64,000 nucleotides of DNA from Prochilodus magdalenae (GCA_024036415.1 JAMWET010007157.1:1355001-1419000), one strand, 5' to 3'. Numbered from the stretch's first letter, positions 24,762 to 37,870 are shown. The notes: generated from the sequence alone by a model not told the origin. A program made the numbers and translations.

Positions 24762-25480
24762 CCCACTAGAGGGCACCAATGCATATTACAGTAGTAGCCC
24801 TGATTAGTCATTATTAAGAAAACTGAACAGTGATTTATTATAGACGATATATTATTTTACTTTTTAGATGCATACAGTATTGTACAATGTAAGTCAGAGA
24901 CTACCTTTCCTTTAAATCATTTCTAGACAAAACAACTGTTATTGCACAGTACTGTACACTGCCACTTTGCCTTGACTGTCTGAAAATTGCCTTGGCCTTT
25001 TGCCAGATAAATAGTATTAACTAGAATGTATTTAATCATGTATTCTGTATGTATGTATTCTGTACTAAGTATATTATCAATCCAGATCTTTCCATGTATT
25101 AACTTAAGCACAACTGTATCTGTAGGATATCCATGATGAAAACAGCAGAGGGGTGGTGGTTAATGCAGGGCGTCCTGTTATGAATTTTGTGTTTACTAGT
25201 GCTTTCACTTCCAGCAAGATACAATCAATCAAGTTCAATAGCTTCTAGTACACTTATGGGCAAACGATGTGCATACATGGGTTTCAAAAAGCTAACCTTT
25301 AATGCTTTGTTACTGTGAAGCTAAGTTTTGGTTTAGGTAGGCTTTAAATCACAACTGAGTTTATATGTGTGCTATCCTAGAGGTCATCTTATGGATGCTC
25401 ATGTAAAATGAACCCCAAAGGAGTCAAGTCATGAAACTCAAGAACACTTATATGAGAAGCACTGTTTTATTTGCGTGTCA
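24762..25480 (+). other. mmp19 3' UTR
   Basis: After the TAA stop there is no further coding frame up to the first AATAAA at 25481. It is AT-rich with no distinctive element. Confidence 0.5.
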
Positions 25481-25486
25481 AATAAA
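25481..25486 (+). terminator. mmp19 polyadenylation signal
   Basis: First canonical AATAAA downstream of the mmp19 stop. A second copy lies at 25554..25559. Cleavage would fall 15-30 bases later. Confidence 0.5.
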
Positions 25487-25648
25487 CCATTCTAGAAAGG
25501 TAAATATACTCATACAGCCACAAGGGAATTCCACCAGATCCCCAGAGAAACTGAATAAAGCACCTTCTTCACAGTTGAGGTCAGAGATATAAAGTGATAT
25601 AAAGGTTTGAAACCAAAAAACTGTTGAAATACAGAATGCAGTTTTCAG

Positions 25649-25654
25649 TTTATT
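25649..25654 (-). terminator. tmem198b polyadenylation signal
   Basis: TTTATT on the plus strand, i.e. AATAAA on the minus strand, is the first canonical signal after the tmem198b stop at 25974. A further one lies at 25466..25471. If the first is used, the two convergent transcripts end just short of each other; if the second is used, their 3' ends overlap. Confidence 0.45.
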
Positions 25655-25973
25655 AGCTTATTGAACAATGCTAAATGTGCGAATGAGTTAGCACTGTTTA
25701 CTACTTATTCCTAAATTCTGCAGTGATGGTTAGTGTTTGAGTTATTTTTTGTGTTTTTGCCTTTAAATGTACAAAGGCCTGGAGAAATCCAATGTTGTTT
25801 TTAGTGCTGATCTGTTGTTACAGGCTTTTCTTTTGTCCCTGTAGTCTACACATTATCTCTGTGGCACTTCTCCCGTCTGTTTACCCCAGCTGCCTGTCAG
25901 CTCTTGGGACTTTTCCCAGACTCCACAGTGCATAAAATAAAGGTCCCTAGGCCTGAGGCCTGTGTGTGTGTGT

Positions 25974-28900
25974 TCACACTCTGAGAACTGCAGATGATGA
26001 GGATGTTAGAGGCACCATGGATCCAGTTTCGTAATCGAAGTCGATCATAGTGTGGTGGACTGTACTTAGGCTGCTCATAGATGATCCTGTGCTCATCTGC
26101 CGCTCGCGCAGGCTTGCCAGGTAGCTCTGTCAGAAAGACAGAGATAGTATTGAGGTAAATAAGACATTTTAAAACTGTGCTCTGTAACATTTAGTCATTT
26201 GCATGTTTCTTGAAAGTGCATTTGTTAAACATTAACACAAACAGCACCATCTAAAGTCCGGACATATGTGTGCTTTATCATAGAGGGACCTGTGGGACGT
26301 GTTTCTAGTACCTGGCTTAAATAGTTCACAGAAGCCTTAGAATAAAAAAAAAAAAACTATCTTTTTTACTGACACTGGTCATATAAATCAGGCTTCTTTA
26401 TAAAAAAATATATTGATACATTTTACTCGATTATAAGTTTACCAGACAAAAATTAGTCACCTGTAACTGAACTGTACCCAATAGCATGTAATTATTACAT
26501 GAGAACTTGATTTGGCATGGACTGGACAAGTTACTGGATGTAGGCAAAATAAATGTTTAGCCAATCTTGCATCAAAGAACTGCACAGCTGGGCAGACCTT
26601 CCCTGACGATTCTGAAGAGAATTTCCTGTAGACTGGGATTTTTAATTCTGCTGGTAAACCCGTATAATCATGCACTTCAATACACCTGCAAATTCAGGCA
26701 CTTCCTTCACACCATGACCTTAAGCATGCCCAAATGCAATCACTCCTTTTTGCCAATCATTAACATCTGCTTTGCAACCCATTTCCCACACACTGAACAA
26801 TATTTTCTGGTACTGTACCACCCCTTCTGAATCTATGAATCCCCCACAGGTATTTACAGCGATTATCCTTGTGCAATACCATCTGCAAGAACCTGTAGTT
26901 ACTAAAAGTCTAAAAGTGTTTAAAAGTCTGAGCCCACTGTGAAAAGAACCATTTTCAAATAAAATAAATCCAAATAAATACCCATAAACAATTTTTTTAA
27001 GGGATTACAAAATGAAACACCAAAATGTCATGTCAAAATGACAAACGAAGGAGAAACATTTAAATTTTGTAAATGTTGAAAAAATTGAAAAAAATGTGAA
27101 ATAAAAGCATTGTATGTCATTTTCACTCCTCATTATGCATTTTTGGGATTCAGTGGAAGTAAAGTGTGTCTCCTGTTAAGCTCTAATTTTGGATATATCA
27201 GGTTTTTTGCTCTGACAACAGCAATACGGTTTTTAGGAAGATTGTGGTTGCAATAATGCAAGTCAGCCACCATGTGGCAGCAGAATAATATTCATGTCCC
27301 TATATCACCATATCAACAGCAATGAAATCTTTATGTATCAAAGCATTTCCTTCTCTGTTTCTGGGAGTAGTATGTATACTGTTCAGTGCCATTTCCAGAA
27401 AAGGCTGGGACAGTTTATAAACTGTGATCAAGACAAAAATCTGTTTTTGTTCATCTGAAATTTGTTAATTCTTTTAAACCTTTAGTCACCTGAAACATTT
27501 CCAATGTTTACACTGACACATCACTTTAAATTACACCGTTTGATGGTTGAGGAACTGAGGATACAGATTGTTACCGTTTTGTGAGGGGTTTTTTTGTCAG
27601 TTCTTGCTGAACATAGTTCTTTGCATGCATTCTTTATGATGATCCACACATTTATAGAAAGAGATAAATATAGACTGTAGGAGATTTAATCAAGAACACT
27701 GACTCCATTTATAGGGCTATGCTGTTGTAGCACATGCAGTTTGAGGCCTGGCATAGTACTGTCGGAAGAACCATGGACTTCCCGGGCAAAGACATCATGT
27801 TCATGACACCAACTGTCTCTCTAAAATCCCAATATGTGTCTCAGCATCAACAGCACCTTCACACATAATGCACGTCACCCATGGCGAGAGCACTGATGCT
27901 CCCCATGTGGCTATATTTATCACAGTGCTGCCTGAGGGCTTGAAGGACATTTATAGTCAGAAGTGGTTTTTTTTTGCCCTTTCGGTTTCTCCAGAGTACT
28001 GGAATGTTTTCACAGTATTAAGTACAGTAGATCTGAAGGAGCAGAATTCTTTGTGATATTGCATTGATGATGTTTTAGAACAGTTTGATGAATCTCTCAC
28101 CAGGTTTGTCACAAAGTGTTAAGTCATAACTATATCTCATTGCAGTAAAGTTAATTTGTACACCCTGCCCCCCACCCACCACCTCACCTGCTGCCAAGTC
28201 TGTTTACTGTTGTATGTTTCAGTTGAAAAAAGGTCAAAATAAAGGTCAATGAACAAATCACAGATTCTTGGTTTTATTGCTTTTCCAAAAAAAGGGCTTC
28301 GTATTTTGAAATAACTTTTGTTTCAGATACTGGCATAATGACTTATTTTCTCTAAATATTGACTTACAGCAATGTATAATTTTCTTAAAATATTTTTACC
28401 TACAAATATCTTTAATATCAAAGACTGAAATCCTTAGGAGATACTACATAAATAAAAGAAGCTATTAAAGTTAATATATAAATAAAAAGAACATGTAGGA
28501 AAGGTAGTCCAGTGTTTCTTTAAATGCAGAGTGAGAATTGGTTACCGGGGCAAGCACATCTCCTGCGTAGCGTTTGAGGGCTGGGGGTCTGCGGCAGTAT
28601 GTTCCCTCTGGTCGCCGACGGGCATCTTTCTCTCTGATCCTCATCAAGTGAACCTGCTTCTGTTTACCACTTACAATCACTGTACGTGAGAAAAAAAGTA
28701 TGGTGGGGGGGTGGGGGGGGTGGGTGGGTATTAATACTCCTCACAACACCTGACTTATTCATCAGCTTACTAAGTAGCCATTACAGAGTTTAAAATGGGC
28801 ATGTTAGAGCAGAGAAAAATATCATGTGACAAAATGTTTTTTAAAGAAACAAAATATTCAGGAATCAGTATGCAGTTCATTACACATTGGCAACACCGTG

Positions 28901-31900
28901 GAAAACGCTTCATAAACATGGTCTATATTCAGGAAAAACCTGCAGGATCCAAAGTAGTGTAGCCCATTAATTTGCATGATAATCATTACACAAATGTCAC
29001 ATAAATATCACAAACAATTATAATGCCATGTGTTTTGTTTCAAAGCCCCACTAAAAAGCTGTCATGGCTATAAGTAGTGCAATCAGCAAATGAGTTCTGT
29101 CTGAATAATCTGGATAATCATTTCAGACCTCCTGATGATCCACAGGTGTTTGTGTGTCAGACATTAAAATATCATGTGCTTGCTTATTAGCACTAGCCTT
29201 TTCCCAAAGTGGAGATTTTACAACAACCATGTAATTGTACTTTAATAAGTAAAATGCCCACAAAGTGCCGCTCTGTGCTGAACTTAAGTGTTTCCCCTAC
29301 TGTGACACATTTAACATCTTAACTAGCTATTAAACTTCAGAAGCCCTGCCAGAATTTAATCCCATACTGGGCCATATTTAGACTCAGACTTCAGTTCACC
29401 ACATTAGCTTCATAGTATTTGCTGATTATTCCATTGTTCATGCTGGTGTTTTTTAACATAACCTCTTTTTGCAACATTTAAAGCATATGATTGATTACCA
29501 AAAATAATCATTTTCATGAGCACATTGTATTAAAGGCTTCTCATAATTAGGTATGGGTATTGAGAACTTGTACCAAATTGGTAAGGACTAAAATACTGAT
29601 GAGCTTCTGGACAAACAGTGCTGTTATTAGTATTTATTTAAAGTTAATTTATTTTCCCTAGTTGGCATGTCGGTAGCCTCTGACTGCCTTAACATTTTAA
29701 ATATTGCACATCATTCTGTAATCTCTGGCCATGACCGAAAGGATAAGATGCTTAAAAGTGTTGACTCACTGTACTTAATTTATGATGATACAGGTAAACA
29801 CAATGATAATTGGGTGTGAAGGTGACCACTGACCACATGAAATTTATAACATTCTATGAATTTAAGGCACTGCAGCATGTTAGCTTTAACAAAATTGCTC
29901 CTGCACTCATGTCCTTGTGCGTGTGTGCATTAACAAAAGCCATCATCCAATTAAAATCATGTCTTGCTTTCTACTTTTGGGATTTAATAATATTAAAATG
30001 ACTATATTTTATTAAATTATTATTAAAGTTATGATTTTTGAATAATAAAAAAACAAAACAAAATAATAATATAAAAATAAATAGTTAATAAATAGTAATA
30101 ATAATAATAATAATATCAGAGAACCCTGAAATTGCAGTAATGACTTTTTAATGTTTTTTTAATGTTTCATACATAACATTCACCAAATTCATTTGCATAA
30201 AGTTTGACCCAGCTTTTCACTGCACTGAATCCCCCAAACTGCATGCACAAGACTCATCATGCACCACTTAATTGCGCCTGACTGAACATTATTAATGAAT
30301 AGGATATTTTGCATTGTTGAACCAGACCAATGTAAAAGAACCATTAGACATTATAAGCATAATTGCTGCACTATTTAAAGTGGAATGAGAAAATTCAAAC
30401 ACGAAGCTGGACAATCACATTAACTTCAGCATTTTTAAACTACAGGTAGGGCTGTTTAATAGTCTAAATTCCCAGCATTAAAATAATAATTAGGATATTC
30501 TGAATGTCTGAATTGGCAACTAAGCATTCAGATTTTAAATATGGTAGCTAGTAGCTAGCACATCATAAAACAGCTAGGTAGCCCTGTAACCTGTCCTGAC
30601 CACTGTAGGGAGATGACTTTTTGAAGTCTTTATTTAAAGTAGTATCAGTAAGCTTTATGGGAAGTATTGGCCTTTACAAGAGAAAACCCTAGGCAGTGTG
30701 CTCCAGTTCCAGTTAGGAATAATACTGCTCATAGTAATCATCCATATGTTAGTGGTGTTGCAAAGAGATTGGGAAGAAGAATAACTGAGAAGATGGATGT
30801 GTGGTAGGTGTGGTAGAAACAGGGGTGAACTATAAAATCTGATATATGAAAATATGATTTCTTATTTATTCTGCTCTTACCCTCAGAGTGTGAGAGGCCT
30901 TTAGCTGTTAGTTTGCGCTGCACCAGGATTCCCAAAGCAGCTACTGCAGGCCACACACCCATCATCACCCAGCTGTACCAGCACATCGTGCCTTGCTGGT
31001 CAGTCCGCAGCCCCACATATGCCTGCCACACCGCCATGGGGGTTTCCACGCAGTAATCCACACATGCCGTTACAATGGCAGCGCCCAGTGTGGCGGTAGC
31101 AACAATTGTCATTGCTTTCTGCCAGCACAGTGTCAGCACGGCAAAGAACATGCTTGTGCCCAAAACTGAGCCAACAGGAACCCACAATGGACTGAAGATG
31201 GGGTAGTACTGTCCGGTTACCACCAGTGTGAAGACGGACAGCAAAAGACCCAGCTGGAGGCCAGTGAGAAACAGACCCACACAGCGCACTAAAACAGTCA
31301 CAAGTCCACCCAGCAGGCCGATGCCCAGAGAGATGCCTGCCCGCGTCTCTGCATCCAATGGTGATTCCAGCAACTGCTCCCGAAGGCACAGCAGATAACC
31401 AACACCAGTCCCGAACAGCAGGCCAGACAGGAACATCACCATCTTAAAGCAGCGGTACCCTACAGAAATAATACAAGATATAGCTGATCTTCAAATTCCC
31501 TGAATGGTCAGCCTTTACTTTTAGAGGTGACTATCGTCTGGCTAAGAGGCAACAATGTGTGAGTTCGACCACAAGGTGTAGCTCAAAAAAAAACTTTTCT
31601 GGTGTAGAGTATGCCACTGTAGGGTCCCATACAGTATCTCACAAAAGTGAGTACACCCCTCACATTTTTGTAAATATTTTATTATATCTTTTCATGGGAC
31701 AACACTAAAAATATGACACTTTGATACAGTGTACAGCTTGTATAACAGTGCAAATTTGCTGTGTCCTCAAAATAACCCAACACACAGTTGTTAATGTCTA
31801 AACCACTGGCAACGAAAGTGAGTGTCATGTGACTTGTTAGTGTCACATGGTCTTAGGTGTAAATGGGGAGCAAGTGTGTGAAATTTGGGGTTATCGCACT

Positions 31901-34709
31901 TCACTTTATTGCACATTGCCATTCAAAAAAAGAATTGTTGCTCTACATAAAGAAGGCCTAGGTTATAAGAAGATTGCCAACACCATTAAACTGAGCTGCA
32001 GTGGCCACGACCATACAGCGGTTTAACAGGACAGGTTCCACTCGGAACAGGCCTCGCCATGGTCGACTAAAGAAGTTTAGTGCACATGCTCAGCGTCATA
32101 TCCAGAGGGTGTCTTTTGAAAATAGATGTAGCAGTGCTGCCAGCATTGCTGCAGAGCTTACGGGGGTGGGGGGGGGTAGGTCAGCCTGTCAGTGCTCAGA
32201 CCATACGCTGCACACTGTATCAAATTGGTCTGCATGGCTGTTGTCCTAGAAGGAAGATCTTTCTAAAGATGATGCACAAGAAAGTCCGCAAACAGTTTGC
32301 TGAAGACAAGCAGACTAAGGACATGGATTACTGGAACCACTGAGCCAGTTAATTGAGGGAACCATGAATGCCAACATGTACTGTGACATACTGAAGCAGA
32401 GCATGATCCCCCTACCTTCGGAAACTGGACCACAGAGCAATATTGCAACACGATAACGACCCCAAACACACCTCCAAGACGACCACTGGCTTGCTAAAGA
32501 AACTGAAGGTAAAGGTACTGGACTGGCCAAGCATGTCTTCAGACCTAAACCCTATCGACCGTCTGTGATGCATTCTTAACTGGAAGGTGGAGGAGTGCAA
32601 CGTCTCTAACATCCACCGGCTACGTGATGTCATGGAGGGGTGTACTCACTTTCGTTGACAGCAGTTAAGACATTAACGGCTGTGGGTTAAGTTATTTTGA
32701 GGCCACGTTATACAAGCTGTACACTGACTACATTGTATCAAAGTGTCACATCTTCAGTGCGGTACTATGAAAAGATATAATAAAAATATATTTACAAAAA
32801 TGTGAGGGGTGTACTCACTTTTGTGAGATAGTGTATGTACGATCTTTACTCTCCTAACCATATAACATGGAATCACATGGTTAATGGCATATTTTGTATA
32901 AGAAAGTGCCTTAATTGTGTTTTGCAAGAAAATTTATTTTAATGGTCAATCCATTGTGCATCAATGATGTCCATTCAGTTTCTTGAAACTATGCATGGGG
33001 TCACACAAAGCTCCATTTCTGGCCCTTGCCAATTTATTTTGTATATTGCCCAAGTTGACCGATATATAAAGCACGCTTATATTTATTGAAAACTGTAGTT
33101 TACACTGATTTAGTCATTCCGATTAGCTTGAGAAAATGCAAAGAAAAAGCTCTTTCTTGTTTTAAAAGCTCCAAAAATGTATCCTACATTCTTTACTGGG
33201 TATCACTTTTGCACTTAACATCTCATCACAGTGGTTAAGGGTCTTTGCCACTCTGTAGGAAGATTCATCTTTAGGTAGTGGCTTAGTCTAATAATACATA
33301 AATCTCCTTCATAATATGCAACATAGTTATCAGTTGGTGAGTTATTTGTGACTAAAGAATTCATGGTGTCAGTAAATAATGGTGCTTAGTAAGACAGTAA
33401 AAAGGCCAATTCAGTGAGAGGGCTACAGTGTTCCTTTCTTCAGCTACTGTATGAAACCCCTGAGCAGAGAGTCAGAAAACAGGAAGTACAGTTTAAAAAA
33501 AGACATGGCCTACAATGGGCGGTAGTCAGCATGGGCTGCTTAAGGAAACAGAAAATGGCTTCCAACTGGGTTTCTCCGTTCAGTACTGTTTTTGAAGAAT
33601 CACCACCTGAGGACATCTTGCTGAATTGTGTAGGTCTACTGACAAACAAGTTTATGATTTAGCTAAAAGTAGCAGATTAAATAAAATTACGTGTTTCATG
33701 GTCACATAGCATTGTAACCTGATTTAGCACAATCAATCATACAGAAAACAGCTAACGCTGAAGGCATGTGATTATCAGCATATAATAAAGGTATCAGTGA
33801 AAATGAAACAAAATAAATAGTTTGCACAGGAGTGAAAACAAAAAAATACAAAAAATACAAAAAAAGCAAACATTAAATGCGCAGGGAACCACAGGTTAAA
33901 TCATTTTTGTAAATGTATTAAGGTTTTTCTCAGGGCATTTTACCCTGGGCTGCTAGATTTACTGGATTAATAGACAGTTCACCAGTGCACTGAATATTTA
34001 GTGGAGGTTAAAGTATACAGGTAGAAATGCTAGAACTACCCTGGAAAGGAGCAGAGTATTAAGTTTGGTTAACTTTAGTTTGGTTTTTCTGTCATTTTGA
34101 CTTCCGATCTGTTCTTTACTTAGCCATGGATGTAGGTTACTACTTACATGTTTTTTATATATATATATATATATATGTATTTACATAAATAAATAAATAA
34201 ATAGTCATGCCTCTGACTTTTGACAGGACAGTTATATATATATTTTTATTTTTAAATGACTAACAACTAAATTTCACTTCTATTTATCTCAGTTATTTGC
34301 ATTATAAGCAACTGTTGTGGTAAATAGTTTAAATACCCCACTGACATTCAGTTTAGGCTAATCCACCCTGATGCCTACTAAGCCAACAATGGACCAGCCC
34401 CTACCATCTTATGGCAATGGTCAAAGCATGAGCTGTACAAACAGTAGATGCCGTAAAATTCGGTCTGAATTTTACATGTACAACAAAAAGTTTATGGGGT
34501 GAGATTTCTCAGGCGCCCACAGTCATCATCATCATCTTCATTTCTACTGACTTACCAAAGAAACAGTAGACAACTCCCAGCATGAAGCACATGGAGCAGG
34601 CCACTGAAGGGACGACGTCATACTTCTTCCTGACCTCAAGCACACAGCTGTCCATCGTTGCCAGGGTGGGACTCATGCCCTCTGTTACGAACATAGAGGT
34701 GTCCGCCAT
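25974..34709 (-). CDS. tmem198b: TMEM198-family membrane protein, 4 coding exons
   Basis: Minus-strand coding exons in order: 34709..34556, 31459..30881, 28679..28546, 26126..25974 (1020 bases, 339 aa; human TMEM198 is about 360). All introns are GT-AG. The join of exons 1 and 2 gives GVVYCFFGYRCFK, a family signature. Exon 2 holds most of the membrane segments (seven in the family), including GLLFGTGVGYLLCLRE and GISLGIGLLGGLVTVLVR. Exons 3 and 4 encode the basic cytoplasmic tail: QVHLMRIREKDARRRP, KRYAGDVLAPSYLASLRERQ and a Ser-rich end with DFDYETGS. TMEM198 is reported to assist LRP6 phosphorylation in Wnt signalling; transfer of that role to this paralogue is inference. Human TMEM198B is the neighbour of MMP19 but is regarded as a pseudogene, while this copy is fully open. 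The name rests on that synteny. Intron 1 carries a full-length dead Tc1-like element and intron 3 another relic. Confidence 0.95.
27389..28105 (-). mobile_element. Degraded Tc1-like element in tmem198b intron 3
   Basis: Outer word TTTCCAGAAAAGGCTGGGACA at 27391 and inner words (TTTGAGGCCTGGCATAGTAC near 27741; CACAGTGCTGCCTGAGGGCTTGAAGG near 27920) are those of a common fish Tc1-like element read antisense. The transposase is reduced to fragments by stops and deletions. The right end is unclear. Confidence 0.55.
28702..28728 (+). repeat. G-rich tract next to tmem198b exon 3
   Basis: Four or more runs of three to eight G in 27 bases on the plus strand, able in principle to form a G-quadruplex. 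On the transcribed (minus) sense it is C-rich and forms part of the polypyrimidine tract about 22 bases upstream of the exon 3 acceptor. Confidence 0.8.
29400..30737. other. tmem198b intron 2, no further feature
   Basis: AT-rich intron sequence with a TAA-rich stretch at 30035..30116. Open frames here are short and have no domain content. Confidence 0.5.
31632..32833 (+). mobile_element. Full-length, inactive Tc1-like transposon
   Basis: The element is about 1.2 kb, flanked by TA at 31630..31631 and 32834..32835. Its ends are inverted: CAGTATCTCACAAAAGTGAG on the left against TACACTATCTCACAAAAGTG on the complement of the right, continuing into ACACCCCTCACATTTTTGTAAATAT. Inside, the plus strand shows transposase fragments (RIVALHKEGLGYKKIA; later DLNPIDRL-like and HQD-type segments) in three frames broken by stops, so it cannot make an enzyme. 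A sister copy, truncated, lies at 14208..15034. It sits in intron 1 of tmem198b, antisense to the gene. Confidence 0.9.
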
Positions 34710-36300
34710 ATCGGCTTCGAAATTCAGTCTGCCACAAAATGGAGGGTTATCCTCTCACTGAAGCGAAACACTATCCATAACCATTACTTAGTGAAATTAA
34801 ACCTGACAAATAATCAGAGGGTGACTTGGAGAACAACGTGCCATATCAGTCCATCACAGTTCAGTTCTTCAGATTATTCAGACACTGCTTTTCTAGCCAG
34901 GCACAGCTGGAGGTCCAGATCACCTAAAAGAGTGAAGGAGAAGGTTACTTTTCATATATTACAGTTCTTTCATCCAGTTACTGACAAATGTGTATTGTCA
35001 ATGTGTTTTATAACAGCGAGGTAAAATATGTCCTGCTGAACTATGAATGGAAAGAGCTTTGACGATTAGGAGCAGAAGCGTGGCTGCAAAGAAACACTAG
35101 CCTTTAATGAATGGCTGTTTTGTGTTAATCTCCATGTTTATATCCTTACACTTTTTATCAGCATGGAGAAAATCTGGCATTGAAGGGAAAAAAAAACATC
35201 CTCTCTTTTTTCATTCTTTTCACCCTTATCCTTTTAACTTTACAGCAGTATGTAAACACCCTTAATTTCACAACCCCCAATCAGTACAATCCATTCAGCA
35301 AATCCAGGCAGCAAAAACAGCTTGTTCTGAATTTGTTGTTACTGTGATGCCATAAAAGCCAACATATTTACATGAGGTGATATGAAAATATATTTGTGTT
35401 CCCTGATTAAATTATACATTTTAATGTTTTGCTGAATGTAACATTGAAAAAAAGCTATAGCATGTGCAAAAGTTGACACACTATTTTGCATGATTTTTTA
35501 AAAATTATTATTTATCTACTTAACTTTTTAACTTTGCAATCAATCAATCAATCAATCAATCATCTTATTTAAGGTTTGTTCCATGTAGAGGATGTGATGT
35601 TATTTTCACCTGGAAAATTTAACAAAGCAGGTAATTTGACCGGATGTTGTTTAACATTCAAACAAAACTGTATATCAGAATCACTTTTGCCAAGCATGTT
35701 ACACATACAAGGAACCAAGGCTCAAACCAAAATAAGATACTTATTTATATCTGCTTATTTACCCTACAGCAGGTTACTCCCACTCACTGCTTTGAGGTAA
35801 AGTGTTTCATTACAGAATGCTTTAGGAATGAGGCACAATACATGCCAGCCAATCAGAACTGAGATTCTACATATATCCGTTGTAAAGGTATCCATTACAG
35901 CCTGTTAAACTGTAATGGATAAGGAGAGAGTGAAAAATGGTTGTGTTTGTTACACAAAACCAGACACATGTCATATGTGCAGAACAGTTAGTTATGGGCA
36001 CTGTACTGGAAACACCTGTAACCCTTTCCTCAAAATTTCCCTTCTGGCAGGTCTGAGGGAAGCAGGATTCCACCCACCCACCAACCCCTTCAGTTACTCT
36101 CTCACCACTCGCTACCTTGTCTTCCCCCGAACACAGGATGCAGGTTGAGGAAGTGAGATCTGTATGAATGCCATGTGTTTTGTCTGCTCTCATTGTTCTG
36201 CTCATATGGCAAACTACTTCACTTTTTTAGTCCTCAGTGACAAACAGCTCTAGTCCAGTATCTACAGAACACACTTTCTAAAAGCACTAAGCTACTCACC
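34710..36300. other. tmem198b 5' region, intronic
   Basis: No coding frame of substance. Just above the tmem198b ATG, the minus-strand word TTTGTGGCAG could be the acceptor of the first coding exon, leaving about 20 bases of leader in it. A (CAAT)n run lies at about 35539..35561. A consensus donor (CCAG followed by GTGAGT, minus strand) near 36300 could belong to an upstream untranslated exon. Confidence 0.35.
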
Positions 36301-37705
36301 TGGCTGAATACTGTACACAGTAAGTCATTGCATCATCTTACCAGTCATATACACAGATCAACCATAACATTAAAACCACCTTCTTTCCAATCAGTTGAAT
36401 CTTTCATCGTTAAGAGAGAGGAAACCATGACTGTTTACTTTTACTTCAGATCTTAAAAAAATTAAACAAAACAAAAAACAAAACACAACAACTACATTCA
36501 CAGGCGTTTCTGTGAGAAGACAACTCAGTGTGGCTGTTGAGAAGTAAATGACTTGTAGTTAATGTCAGTTTTGACTGAAAATGAGTTAAATGATGGGTGG
36601 TCTCTGATTTTGCACAGTATTGTATACCAGTAATATTTCTATGTATGTTTTTTATAATCTTGAAGATGTAACAGGATAATGCATCATGCCATCAGGCTTT
36701 AATTGTCCAGACTTGGCTTAAGGCGAATTTTGGAAGGTTCTGACAAATGGTGTGACCGGCATATTCACCCAGCATGATCCTATCCAAGCATTCCACTATC
36801 ATGCCATGTTTAAAATTTGATATTTCTTGTCGCCTTACAATGAGCGAGCGGGCCAGCCTCACTCATGAGATAACATCTTACAACTTACACAGATGTGGGC
36901 GTTCCCAAGCTGTCACCTGAGGTAACACTACTTCATAATTTACACACTGCTGTGACATGCCTTCTGGCATGTTGGCTTATGTTCAAATGCTTTTATTTTT
37001 GTTGTAGACATTTAGTCAACCTGACACCAATCAGAATTACTTTCAGAAAAATAATTATTAAATGTAATTAATGGAAATTTGATTTGTCTATACTCTAAAG
37101 GCCCTGTTGTTTCTCACTGTTTCCCACTTATAGATATTTTCCCAATCACATTTATAAGATGTTAATGCTTGTTCAGGAATGTGGCATTACGCATATTTCT
37201 GACTCCTTTGGAAGACCACCCCTTTGTGTAATCAAGACTTAATGTACTGAGTGTCCAAGAATGTTGGGTCAGACGCCCAACCTCTCTTGATTTTGGAAAT
37301 GCTTTAGTGGCAGGAATTCTATTTTGGTGGTTTGATAAAAATAGCTTCTTAAAATAATATCCTGTATAGTGAACATGTATGCCCCCTAATCTACTACATC
37401 TGCGTGCTCCATTCACTGGTTTACAATAGTACTGTAAAATATGTACCCTTTAAAATGCTTGTAGCCTCAACTAGGCATGAAGCCAAGGCTTATATGACTA
37501 ACTAATAAGCCATTTGTCCAAAATACATTTAAAATGGTAAAATATGTGTGTGAGCATCATAAACTCATTTTTCTTATAGTAGTACACATATGGCATTATT
37601 TCTCACTTTGAACTGTATATTGTTTTACATTTCTTCACACCATATACTTTTGTCTTTGTTGTCAATTCTAGAACTGCTAAATGGTACTTAATGATAATAA
37701 AGATC
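36301..37705. other. Probable 5' intron of tmem198b
   Basis: No gene seen. At 36356 the words ATCAACCATAACATTAAAACCACC resemble the start of a common fish repeat family, but the match does not extend. Confidence 0.35.
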
Positions 37706-37748
37706 CATTCTATTCTATTCTATTCTATTCTATTCTATTCTATTCTAT
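37706..37748. repeat. (TATTC)n microsatellite
   Basis: Eight or nine perfect pentanucleotide units. Confidence 0.95.
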
Positions 37749-37750
37749 GC

Positions 37751-37870
37751 CTACTTTTCCAACAAAGTTTCACCAGTCTGCATGTCATAAACTTTTCCCA
37801 CAGTTGTCAAGGCATTCCCTACCATGGCTACTCCTTTGAGAAATGGTTTGTTTGGGGATGAAGCTCCACA
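37751..37870 (-). other. Unassigned protein-like frame, minus strand
   Basis: The minus strand reads FLKGVAMVGNALTTVGKVYD and a further 12 codons to a stop. The composition is protein-like, and a pyrimidine-rich CCCTTTTCTGCTTTTGTGGAG lies just upstream as a possible acceptor. I do not recognise the family. It may be a lone exon, a retroposed fragment or chance. It lies within the probable 5' intron of tmem198b on the same strand. Confidence 0.2.

Noticed and set aside
31000..31389. 129-codon second frame in tmem198b exon 2
   Set aside because: Same-strand shadow of the true coding frame; Cys/His-rich composition is that of an out-of-frame reading.
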